Source: Yinghuangia elevatio
Lineage (GTDB): Bacteria > Actinomycetota > Actinomycetes > Streptomycetales > Streptomycetaceae
Length of the DNA stretch: 64,000 bases
NCBI RefSeq assembly: GCF_040649515.1
Contig: NZ_JBEZFP010000024.1
Coordinates: 20,565 to 84,564 of the forward strand
Reading direction: 5' to 3'
Position 1 is the stretch's first letter. Each line of letters starts with the position of its first letter. The translations under genes and the position numbers were made by a program. Shown here in pieces: positions 25,660 through 33,026 of this stretch. The notes beneath the pieces were generated by a model, which was not told the DNA's origin, did not search any database, and worked only from the letters and a program-made list of their open reading frames with translations.

Positions 25660-25699
25660 GCCCGGGTGCCCGACCCGTACCCAGGTCGGGCACCCGGGC
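25660..25699. terminator. Bidirectional terminator hairpin
   Basis: Perfect 16-bp arms at 25660-25675 and 25684-25699 enclose an eight-base loop, followed by GTTTCC. It lies between the convergent DUF4232 gene and the last conservon gene and could serve both. Confidence 0.8.
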
Positions 25700-25764
25700 G
25701 TTTCCGAACCACGGCGGCGTGCGGAGACGGACTTTCGGGCGGGGCGACCTACCCGCGGGGCGAC

Positions 25765-26409
25765 CTACCCGCGGACCGGAGTTCGGATGGCGACGACGTG
25801 TTCCATGAGCGTGACCATGGCGTGCTTGCCCGAATCGCGGGACCGCGCGTCACACATGACGACGGGGACGTGCGGGTCCAGGTCGAGGGCGTCGGTGACC
25901 TCCTCGATGCCGAACTCGCTGACGCCGTCGAAGCAGTTGACGGCGACCACGAACGGCAGGCCGCGTACCTCGAAGTAGTCGATCGCGGGGAACGAGTCGG
26001 CGAGGCGGCGCGGGTCGGCCAGGATGATGGCGCCGATGGCGCCGACGGCCAGTTCGTCCCACATGAACCAGAAGCGGTCTTGGCCCGGCGTACCGAAGAG
26101 GTAGAGCACGAGGCCGCGGCCGAGCGTGATGCGGCCGAAGTCGAGAGCGACCGTGGTCGTCGTCTTGGCCTCGACGCCGGTCAGGTCGTCGATGCCCTGG
26201 CTCTCCTGCGTGATGACCTCTTCGGTGCGCAGCGGCGGCACCTCGCTGACCGCGCCGACCATGGTGGTCTTGCCGACACCGAAGCCGCCGGAGATGAGGA
26301 TCTTGACCGCCGCGGGCAGTCGCTCCGGGCCGGGACCGGTGCCTGGACCTGGGCCGGATCCGGAGGTCGGCGTCGGCGTCGGCGTCGGCTCAGATCCTGC
26401 GTATGCCAT
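25765..26409 (-). CDS. cvnD: Conservon GTPase CvnD
   Basis: This 214-residue small GTPase-like protein is the fourth member of the conservon. It has P-loop GGFGVGKTTM (41-50) and FGTPGQDRFWF as the switch II region. VVAVNCFD stands where Ras-like GTPases have NKxD, and CDARSRDSG near the C-terminus. In Streptomyces, CvnD proteins form a membrane-associated complex with CvnA-C, likened to eukaryotic G-protein coupled systems. The first 30 residues are a Thr-Pro and Gly-Pro repeat that is not conserved. The ATG at 26409 overlaps the cvnC end by 20 bp. Confidence 0.93.
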   Translation of the reverse strand: MAYAGSEPTPTPTPTSGSGPGPGTGPGPERLPAAVKILISGGFGVGKTTMVGAVSEVPPLRTEEVITQESQGIDDLTGVEAKTTTTVALDFGRITLGRGLVLYLFGTPGQDRFWFMWDELAVGAIGAIILADPRRLADSFPAIDYFEVRGLPFVVAVNCFDGVSEFGIEEVTDALDLDPHVPVVMCDARSRDSGKHAMVTLMEHVVAIRTPVRG

Positions 26410-26767
26410 CGAGAACCGCCTGGAGTACGTGGATGTCGGGGGCTTCCGCCAGCGCGATAGGCGCGCGCGTGTGGATCGCCCCCATGTCGAGTAGGTCGCC
26501 CAGCAGGACCTTCACCACGGTGGGCGGGAGATTCAGCTTGGCGGAGATCTCGGCGACGGACAGCGGGGTGTCGGTGCACAGCCGCAGGATGCCGAGATGC
26601 TCCGGCTCCAGAGCGGGCAGCGCGGCCTCGTGGCCGGCGTTCACGATCAGGGTGATGAGGTTGAACTCGTCGCGGCTGGGGCGGGTGCGGCCGCCGGTCC
26701 GGGCAAACGAGCGCACGACGGGACCGGCGTCCTCGTCCCACCACGTGCCGTCGGCTGCGGGCGACAT
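26390..26767 (-). CDS. cvnC: Conservon protein CvnC (DUF742)
   Basis: This 125-residue DUF742 protein has RPSRDEFNLITLIVNAGHEA and ALPALEPEHLGILRLC, followed by a winged-helix-like part: PLSVAEISAKLNLPPTVVKV. It is the standard third conservon member and may act as an adaptor between the roadblock protein and the GTPase. ATG 26767 gives MSPAADGTWWDED with GAGGAC about 10 bp upstream. It is 20 bp downstream of cvnB and overlaps cvnD by 20 bp, a tight operon. Confidence 0.93.
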   Translation of the reverse strand: MSPAADGTWWDEDAGPVVRSFARTGGRTRPSRDEFNLITLIVNAGHEAALPALEPEHLGILRLCTDTPLSVAEISAKLNLPPTVVKVLLGDLLDMGAIHTRAPIALAEAPDIHVLQAVLDGIRRI

Positions 26768-26787
26768 GGGGTCGTGTCCTCGCCGCG

Positions 26788-27222
26788 TCAGAACGTCGGC
26801 CGCAGGTCCACCGCGGCCTGGCGCGGCGCCGCGGCGAGGAAGTCCCCGACCCGCTTGACGATCAGGTTCATCTCGTACGCCACCAGGCCGACGTCGATGT
26901 CCGCCTCGCCCAGCACCGCCAGGCACGCGCCGCGGCCCGCTCCGGTGACGAACAGGAAGACCTTCTCCAGTTCCACGATGGTCTGCCGCACCCGGCCGCC
27001 GTCGAAGTGCCGGCCCGCGCCGCGGGCCAGGCTCTGGAACGCGGAGGCGACGGCGGACATGTGCTCGGCGTCGTCCCGGTCCAGGCCCCGCGAGTTGCCG
27101 ATCAGCAGGCCGTCGGCGGACAGGACGATCGCGTGCCGGGTCCGCGGGACGCGCTTGACCAGGTCGTCCAGCAGCCAGTTCAGCTCGGTGTTGTCGTGCG
27201 TCACGGAGCTCATCGCGGTCAC
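26788..27222 (-). CDS. cvnB: Conservon roadblock/LC7 protein CvnB
   Basis: This 144-residue roadblock/LC7 protein reads ELNWLLDDLVKRVPRTRHAI, VLSADGLLIGNSRGLDRDDA and GRGACLAVLGEADIDVGLV. These proteins dimerise and bind small GTPases, fitting a role as the GTPase-facing partner of CvnD. The start is GTG 27222, forming a GTGA overlap with the cvnA stop. An ATG at 27213 would drop three residues, and the upstream AAGGA fits the GTG better. All four Cvn genes are in the standard order A-B-C-D. Confidence 0.93.
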   Translation of the reverse strand: MTAMSSVTHDNTELNWLLDDLVKRVPRTRHAIVLSADGLLIGNSRGLDRDDAEHMSAVASAFQSLARGAGRHFDGGRVRQTIVELEKVFLFVTGAGRGACLAVLGEADIDVGLVAYEMNLIVKRVGDFLAAAPRQAAVDLRPTF

Positions 27223-29825
27223 CACTGTCCTTGTCCGTTCGGATACTCGGGCGCGCTGTGCGGGTACGGCGGGGGCCCGCCGTCGTCCTGAAGCCGCCCG
27301 GCTTCGGTGCGGCCCTTGAACGAGCCGCGCTGGAAGGCCGCCATGACCTGACGGGCTTCCTCGGCGGAGCGGTGTTCCACCTCGGCGTCCGGATGCGGCG
27401 CCTCGGTGTCGGTGCGGCGCAGCAGCTGCGGCTGCAGGCTCGCCCGGCGTACCCGGCGGGGCAGGCGCCGCTCGCCGGACGGGCCGCCTGCGGCTTGCGA
27501 GGTGGAGGCGGGAGCGGTGGTTGCCGGGGCAGTCGGTGTGACGGCTCGGGGTGGAGGCAGTTGCGGTGGTGCGGGGAGGACCGCGACGCGGCCCTGGTCG
27601 GCGCCCGTCGGGACCGGCTCGATGTGCGGCGGGGTGGGCTGTGGGGCGGGTTGCGGGCCGCTGACGTAACCGGGGACGGTGACGGGCCGTGCGTTGCCTG
27701 CGATTCCCGCACCGGCCGTGCCGGCGCGCGGGTCGGTCGGGTCACCCGAAGCGCCCATTTCACTCGAATCACCCGGATCGCCGGCGTCGCCCAGCAGCGA
27801 CAGGGGCAGCAGTACGACGGCCGACGTCCCGCCGTACGGCGACGACCGCAGGCTCACCGAGATCCCGTGCCGGTGCGCGAGCCGGGCGACCACGAACAGC
27901 CCGAGCCGCGTATCGGTGGTGAAGCCCATGACGTTGAACTCCGGTGCCGTGTGCAGGAGTTTGTTGGCCTCCTCGCGCGCTTCGGCGGCCATCCCCAGTC
28001 CGCGGTCCTCGATCTCGATGCCGAGGCCGTTGGGCACCAGTTCGGCACTGATCCGCACTTTGGTGTGCGGGGGCGAGAACGTCGCGGCGTTCTCGACGAG
28101 TTCGGACAGCAGGTGCATCACGTCGCCGGCGACCGGACCGGCGAGACCGGCCTCGGGGACCATGGTCAGCTTGACGCGCGAGTAGTCCTCGGTCTGCGAG
28201 GCCGCACCGCGCAGGATCTCGGCGAGCATCACCGGGCGCCGCCAGCGGCGCGCCGGCATCGTGCCGCCGAGCACGGACAGGTTCTCCGCGTTGCGCCGCA
28301 TGCGGGTGGCCAGGTGGTCCACCCGGAAGAGTTCGGCGAGCAGGTCCGGGTCCTCGTGCTCGCGTTCCATCTCGTCCAGCAGCGCAAGCTGCCGGTGCAC
28401 GAGGCCCTGGCTGCGGTGCGCGATGTTGAGGAACACTCGGCTCACGCCCTGCCGGGTCTCGGCCTGCTCGATGGCGGCCCGTACGGCGGTGCGCTGCGCT
28501 TCGTCGAACGCGCGCGCCACCTCGCCGATTTCGTCCCGGCCCTGGTCGAAGTCGGAGCCGACCTCGGCCGGGTCGACTTTCTCACCACGCTGCAACCTGC
28601 CGACCACATCGGGCAGTTGCTCGTTGGCCAGCCTTCGGGTCGAGTCGCGCAGTCCGCGCAGCCGCTGCAGCAGAGCGCGCGAGACCAGCACGGAGATCAG
28701 CACGGCCAGCAGGATGGACGCGAGTGTCAGGGCACCGACCAGGATGACGGACGTGGTCAGGTCGTCGATCCGCTCCCGCCCGTACCCTCGCGCGAACTCG
28801 ACCTGGTCGAGGGTGAGTTGCTGGAGCTGTTGGGCGGTCGAGAGCATCGCCTGGTGCAGGGCCGCCGCATCGACGGCCACTCTGCCGGTTCGCCCGGAGG
28901 CGCTGTTCTCGGCCTCCCTCAGCAGCGCCCAATCGCGACCGGCGAGGATCTGCTCGTACCGGGCGGCCTGCGCTCCGCGCAACTGCGGTCGCACGAACGC
29001 GTACTGTGCGCGCTGCGCACCCACCAACTGGTCGAACTGCGCGCGCTGCGGCACGCTCAGGCCGGTCAGCGAGGCGACCCCCGCGGAGAGCACCGCGTTC
29101 TGCCGGGCCAGGTACTCCAGGGCGCGGAACAGCGCGGCGGCCGTACCGGCCTCGGTGGCGGTCTTGGTGTCGTTCGTGGACCTGACCTGGGCCTCGAAGT
29201 AGCCCATCGCGCCTTCGAGGGCACCGGAGTAGAACTGGAACGCCGCGTCGGGCCCGACCTGACGTCCGTCCACCTGCTGCCGGAACGCCGGCAGCCCGCC
29301 CAGCCCGGCGGTGATCTGCTCGAACGTCCGCTTCAGCTCCGGCGGATGGCGCTCCACCACCGGGCCCGCGGCCTGGTTCATGACGCCGAGGGCCTGGTCG
29401 GTGGCCTGGCGCTGCCCGTCGAGCCGCGCGCGGTCCACGGCGTTCCCGGCCAGGAACTCCATGCTGAGACGGCGTTCCTCCTGCATCGACACCATCGCCA
29501 GCTCGCCCTTGACGGCGACGCGCTGCACGTCGTCGAGGGTCTGGCGCAGGTCCGCGGCCTGGTCGTAGCGGCCGTAGGTGTACGTACCCCACACGGCCAT
29601 CAGCGCGATGCTCGGCACCAGCACCAGGACGACGATCCGGGCCCGGATCGAGCGCGGGCCCGGAATGCGCAGGCGACCTCGGCGGGAGCGAGAGGAATCG
29701 GGCAGCAAGTCGAAAGTTCCCGGTGCTCGGTGGGACGACGACCGGGCGCGGGGGGGCGTGCCCGGTGATGCACTCGGGTGACCCTGGCAGCCCCGGACGC
29801 GGGCAATGCGACCGATTGCGCACAT
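27219..29825 (-). CDS. cvnA: Conservon sensor histidine kinase-like protein CvnA
   Basis: This 868-residue membrane protein has a helix at about 60-75 (IVVLVLVPSIALMAVWG) and an extracellular helical sensor (about 80-360) of the nitrate/nitrite-sensing (NIT) type. A second helix follows near 370 (LVGALTLASILLAVLISVLV) and then a HAMP-like region. The HATPase domain reads LLSELVENAATFSPPHT and EIEDRGLGMAAEAREEANKL. A long Pro/Ala/Thr-rich tail of about 190 residues ends near YPNGQGQW. Conservon kinases have a normal ATPase domain but an unusual H region (NIAHRSQGLVHRQLALLDEM), so phosphotransfer is uncertain. The ATG at 29825 has only a weak ribosome site, and the first 50 residues may not all be translated. 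Confidence 0.9.
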   Translation of the reverse strand: MCAIGRIARVRGCQGHPSASPGTPPRARSSSHRAPGTFDLLPDSSRSRRGRLRIPGPRSIRARIVVLVLVPSIALMAVWGTYTYGRYDQAADLRQTLDDVQRVAVKGELAMVSMQEERRLSMEFLAGNAVDRARLDGQRQATDQALGVMNQAAGPVVERHPPELKRTFEQITAGLGGLPAFRQQVDGRQVGPDAAFQFYSGALEGAMGYFEAQVRSTNDTKTATEAGTAAALFRALEYLARQNAVLSAGVASLTGLSVPQRAQFDQLVGAQRAQYAFVRPQLRGAQAARYEQILAGRDWALLREAENSASGRTGRVAVDAAALHQAMLSTAQQLQQLTLDQVEFARGYGRERIDDLTTSVILVGALTLASILLAVLISVLVSRALLQRLRGLRDSTRRLANEQLPDVVGRLQRGEKVDPAEVGSDFDQGRDEIGEVARAFDEAQRTAVRAAIEQAETRQGVSRVFLNIAHRSQGLVHRQLALLDEMEREHEDPDLLAELFRVDHLATRMRRNAENLSVLGGTMPARRWRRPVMLAEILRGAASQTEDYSRVKLTMVPEAGLAGPVAGDVMHLLSELVENAATFSPPHTKVRISAELVPNGLGIEIEDRGLGMAAEAREEANKLLHTAPEFNVMGFTTDTRLGLFVVARLAHRHGISVSLRSSPYGGTSAVVLLPLSLLGDAGDPGDSSEMGASGDPTDPRAGTAGAGIAGNARPVTVPGYVSGPQPAPQPTPPHIEPVPTGADQGRVAVLPAPPQLPPPRAVTPTAPATTAPASTSQAAGGPSGERRLPRRVRRASLQPQLLRRTDTEAPHPDAEVEHRSAEEARQVMAAFQRGSFKGRTEAGRLQDDGGPPPYPHSAPEYPNGQGQW

Positions 29826-29867
29826 CTCATCGACGATTCGCGAACGGCCGGGACCGTGCCCCGCGCG

Positions 29868-30935
29868 TCAGTCGGGCATGACGCCGGCGAACTGCCGGTA
29901 CTCGCGGGGCGTGGCCTCGTACCGCGCGCGGAAGATGCGAGCGAAGACGCTGGCGTTCTCGATGCCCACCGACCGTCCGATGGCGGCGATCGACCGGTGC
30001 CGCTGCCTGGGATCGGCGAGCATCCGCCGCGCCTCGGCGAGCCGGGCCTCGCGGATGAAGCGCGACGGCGACACGCCGCTTTCCCGGAAGACCAGTTCGA
30101 CGTACCGCACCGACACGTCGAACGCGGCGGCGAGCAGCTTCGGCGACAGGTCCGGGTCCGCCAGTTGCCGCATGGCGAAGTCCTTCATGCGCAGCAGCTG
30201 TGCGCCGCGCGACATCCGCGTATCGGCGTAGTGCCGATGGCCCGCCTCCGCCAGACGCAGCGTCGAGACCAGCAACTCGCTGGCTGTATGGCCGAGTTCA
30301 TGAATCATCTCGGAGGTAAGCTCCGGCGCCCCGCGGCCCAGTTCGCCCAGCAGCGACATCAGCACGCGCAGGCTCGGGTTCTGTGCCGACACGTGTTGAC
30401 CGAGCATGTTCCGGTCCACGCGAAGGTCGCGCCGCAGCGCCGCGCGCGGCACGTTGACGATCAGGTAGTGGGCGAAGCTGTCGGCCGTCACGGAGAACGG
30501 CTCGGAGCTGTCGACGAGGATGGCGTCGCCCGCCCCCAGCCGACTCTGCCGACCGTGCTGCTCGGCCAGGCTGGGACGCCGGGATACGGACAAGTGGTAG
30601 AAGTCCACCGGGTTGTGGTTGATCAGGCGCGGAGTCCGCGCGACGTGCACCGGATCCGACGCGACGTCGGTCACGCTGATCGGACCGAGGTCGAGCATGT
30701 AGACCCAGCCGGTGTAGTCGGAACTCCCGGGCCGGTCGAGGGGTGTGGCGTCCATCTCGACGATGGCGTCGCGGAGCGAGGCCCGCCACGAGTCGACGTC
30801 CGGCACGTACCCGTCGCCGCTCGCCGCCGGTCCCGGCCGGACCAGGGGCCGTCTGAGCCCGTCGCGTCGGACGGTGTGGCGCCGCGCGGAAACCCGGTGT
30901 CCCGCATCACGGTTCCAAGACGGTCGACGGCTCAC
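29868..30935 (-). CDS. AraC-family transcriptional regulator
   Basis: This 355-residue regulator has an AraC-binding_2-type N-terminal part (about 60-230; HNPVDFYHLSVSRRPSLAEQ and LVDSSEPFSVTADSFAHYLI). The C-terminal HTH_18 domain (about 255-350) contains LSPKLLAAAFDVSVRYVELV, FRESGVSPSRFIREARLAEA and IGRSVGIENASVFARIFRAR. I placed the start at GTG 30935, which has AAAGG at usable spacing; a TTG at 31025 would run through the intergenic region. It lies next to cvnA in the same orientation but diverges from the flavin monooxygenase-like gene, with an operator-like repeat between them. Confidence 0.88.
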   Translation of the reverse strand: MSRRPSWNRDAGHRVSARRHTVRRDGLRRPLVRPGPAASGDGYVPDVDSWRASLRDAIVEMDATPLDRPGSSDYTGWVYMLDLGPISVTDVASDPVHVARTPRLINHNPVDFYHLSVSRRPSLAEQHGRQSRLGAGDAILVDSSEPFSVTADSFAHYLIVNVPRAALRRDLRVDRNMLGQHVSAQNPSLRVLMSLLGELGRGAPELTSEMIHELGHTASELLVSTLRLAEAGHRHYADTRMSRGAQLLRMKDFAMRQLADPDLSPKLLAAAFDVSVRYVELVFRESGVSPSRFIREARLAEARRMLADPRQRHRSIAAIGRSVGIENASVFARIFRARYEATPREYRQFAGVMPD

Positions 30936-31005
30936 CGGCTTCGCCTTTCTGTCGCGCGAACGGGACTTCGGAAGCGACCGGTCATGGTACGGGCCATAGA
31001 TGTCG

Positions 31006-31069
31006 CGAACGTCGCCGCCCGTCAAAAACGCACAGAAGACGTTCGTGTTCCAGCTAGTTCACGAACGTC
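31006..31069. promoter_or_regulatory. Inverted repeat plus extra half-site, candidate AraC operator
   Basis: GACGTTCGTG at 31038-31047 and its exact reverse complement at 31060-31069 flank a 12-bp spacer. A further CGAACGTC half-site lies at 31006-31013. The cluster sits between the AraC gene (start 30935) and the rightward oxidoreductase gene (start 31116), about 47 bp before the latter. Confidence 0.6.
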
Positions 31070-31115
31070 CCGTTGGTGATCCTGGGCAGCGCAGATCCCG
31101 CGGGAGAGGACCTTG

Positions 31116-32507
31116 ATGCGTACAGTCGCCGTGCTCGGAGCCGGAATCGCCGGCCTGCTCGCCGCCCGGGTGCTGGCCGAGCACGCCGACGAGGTGGTGA
31201 TCGTCGAACGCGACGAGCTGGCCCCCGCGGACGGCACGGAGAGTCCGCGGCGCGGCGTACCGCAAGGCGCCCAGATGCACGCGCTCCTGGAGGCGGGCCG
31301 ACGCGGCATCGAACGTTGGCTGCCGGGCTTCACGGACGAGATCGTGGCGGCGGGCGCCGTACGCGCGAACACCGGGACCGACGTGTACGGCTACCTGGAC
31401 GGCAGGCGCAAAGTCCTGGTCGGCGACCTGCCGATGGTGAGTGCGACACGGCCGTTCCTGGAGGCGCACATCCGGCGCCGGGTCCTCGCGTACCCCGGTG
31501 TGCGGGTACTGACGGCCAACGTCCGCGGGCTGTCCTTCCGCGGCGAGCGCGTCGACGGTGTACGTCTTGCCGTCGGAGGTAGCGACGTACCGGACACCCT
31601 GCCCACAGACCTGGTGGTCGATGCCACTGGCCGGGGCACTCGCATAGCCGCGTGGCTCGCCGAGGGCGGCTGGCCGGAGCCGCCCCTTGAGCGCATCACC
31701 GTCGATCTCGGGTACGCAACCGCCATCTTCCGCGGCTCCGGGGCCGGGTCCGGGCCAGGCACCGGGTCGGGGTCGGGCACCGGGCCCGGGTCCGAGTCGG
31801 GCTCCGATCCGAGCGCGGTCACGGACGGCGCGACACTTGCCCAGTCCCTCAGCACCCGGCCGGACGGTCGGGTGCGCGTGGCCACATTGGGTCGCATCGA
31901 GGGCGACCGCTGGATCGCCCTGACAGCGGGCTACGCCGACGACAAGCCCACCCGTACCGCGGAGGACTTCCTCACGCGCTGCCGCGAAGACCCCGCGGAG
32001 CCCTTCGGCAAACTCGCCGCAAACGCGCGCCTGGAAGGCGAAGTCGCCGTCTACCGCCATCCCGACAACCGCCGGCGCGACTTCCACCGCCTGACCAGGT
32101 TCCCCGCCGGGCTCGTGAGCGTCGGCGACGCGGTCGCGTCCTTCAACCCCGTCTACGGCCAGGGCATGTCCTCGGCCGCCGCCCACGCATCGTGCCTGGC
32201 CGACGCGCTGGAGTCCGGACGCCTCCCCGGTGAACCCGCGGCCCACTACTTCTCGGCGGTCCGCCGCGTCACCGACGACGCCTGGCAGACCTCCGTCCTC
32301 AACGACCTCCGCCTGCCGCACGTCACCGCAAAGCGCCCCCCGGGCTTCGCCCTCGCGACCCGCCTGGGCGACCTGGTCCACCGGGCAGCCGTCACCGACC
32401 CGGTCGTCGGTCTCCGGTTCCTCCACGTCCTCCACATGATCGCCCCGCCCCGCACCCTGATGACCCCGAGCACTCTGCTCCGCGCAATCCGCGCCCCCCG
32501 CAACTAA
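31116..32507 (+). CDS. FAD-dependent monooxygenase-like protein
   Basis: This 463-residue flavoprotein resembles aromatic-ring monooxygenases and geranylgeranyl reductase-like proteins. The FAD-binding Rossmann motif is VAVLGAGIAGLLAARVL (GAGIAG at 8-13), PRRGVPQGAQMHALL follows, then DATGRGTRIAAWL, and the second FAD motif is VSVGDAVASFNPVYGQGMSS. An insertion of about 25 Gly/Ser/Pro residues (near 205-232) is lineage-specific. ATG 31116 was chosen over the adjacent TTG 31113; GGGAGAGG lies upstream. The divergent AraC regulator is its probable controller, and the substrate is unknown. Confidence 0.88.
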   Translation: MRTVAVLGAGIAGLLAARVLAEHADEVVIVERDELAPADGTESPRRGVPQGAQMHALLEAGRRGIERWLPGFTDEIVAAGAVRANTGTDVYGYLDGRRKVLVGDLPMVSATRPFLEAHIRRRVLAYPGVRVLTANVRGLSFRGERVDGVRLAVGGSDVPDTLPTDLVVDATGRGTRIAAWLAEGGWPEPPLERITVDLGYATAIFRGSGAGSGPGTGSGSGTGPGSESGSDPSAVTDGATLAQSLSTRPDGRVRVATLGRIEGDRWIALTAGYADDKPTRTAEDFLTRCREDPAEPFGKLAANARLEGEVAVYRHPDNRRRDFHRLTRFPAGLVSVGDAVASFNPVYGQGMSSAAAHASCLADALESGRLPGEPAAHYFSAVRRVTDDAWQTSVLNDLRLPHVTAKRPPGFALATRLGDLVHRAAVTDPVVGLRFLHVLHMIAPPRTLMTPSTLLRAIRAPRN

Positions 32508-32543
32508 CCAGCGGCCATCGTCGTCGGCGTACGACGAGAGGTC

Positions 32544-32924
32544 TCAGGCATCGAACTGGCGGCGGGAGTCCTCGATATGACCGAGGTACTGCTGCGTCCA
32601 GGCGCACATCCCCTCGACGGTGGCCCGCAGCGCGTGGCCCGCCTCCGTGAGGGTGTACTCCACGCGCGGCGGCACCGTCGGGTGCACGACCCTCACGAGC
32701 AGCCCGTTGCGCTCCAAAATGCGCAGGTTCTGCGTGAGCATCTTGTGGCTGATGCCTTCGACGGCGTCCCGCACTTCGCTGAAGCGCAGCGTGCCTTCGC
32801 CCAGGCTTTCGATGATCAGGAACGCCCACTTGTTGGCGACGTCCGAGAAGATCTCCCGCGCGAGCGAGTCCGCGCGCGCCAGGTTCGCGTCGTCGCGCGA
32901 GCCCGTGAACTGCTTGGTCACCAT
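32544..32924 (-). CDS. HxlR-family transcriptional regulator
   Basis: This 126-residue winged-helix protein has the HxlR pattern: ANKWAFLIIESLGEGTLRFS, SHKMLTQNLRILERNGLLVR and PPRVEYTLTEAGHALRATVE. ATG 32924 has GGGAAC at fair spacing; a TTG six codons upstream is less likely. HxlR proteins repress oxidative or electrophile-response genes and often act on a neighbour. The nearest gene, the flavin oxidoreductase, is convergent (37 bp), so a simple shared promoter is not available. The palindrome at 32973-33001 suggests autoregulation. Confidence 0.92.
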   Translation of the reverse strand: MVTKQFTGSRDDANLARADSLAREIFSDVANKWAFLIIESLGEGTLRFSEVRDAVEGISHKMLTQNLRILERNGLLVRVVHPTVPPRVEYTLTEAGHALRATVEGMCAWTQQYLGHIEDSRRQFDA

Positions 32925-32972
32925 CGGGTTCCCAGTCACCAATAGTTGTGTTCGTCCAGGTCGACCCTCACT

Positions 32973-33001
32973 CTCTTATGGTTTCTCAGTAACCACAAGA
33001 G
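32973..33001. promoter_or_regulatory. Imperfect 29-bp palindrome upstream of the HxlR gene
   Basis: The arms CTCTTATGGTT (32973-32983) and AACCACAAGAG (32991-33001) match as reverse complements at 10 of 11 positions, around a seven-base centre. It lies 49 bp upstream of the HxlR start and just past the end of the FtsX permease gene, in the most AT-rich part of the gap. Confidence 0.6.
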
Positions 33002-33026
33002 ACCACGAGGTTCCGGTACGCGGCGG

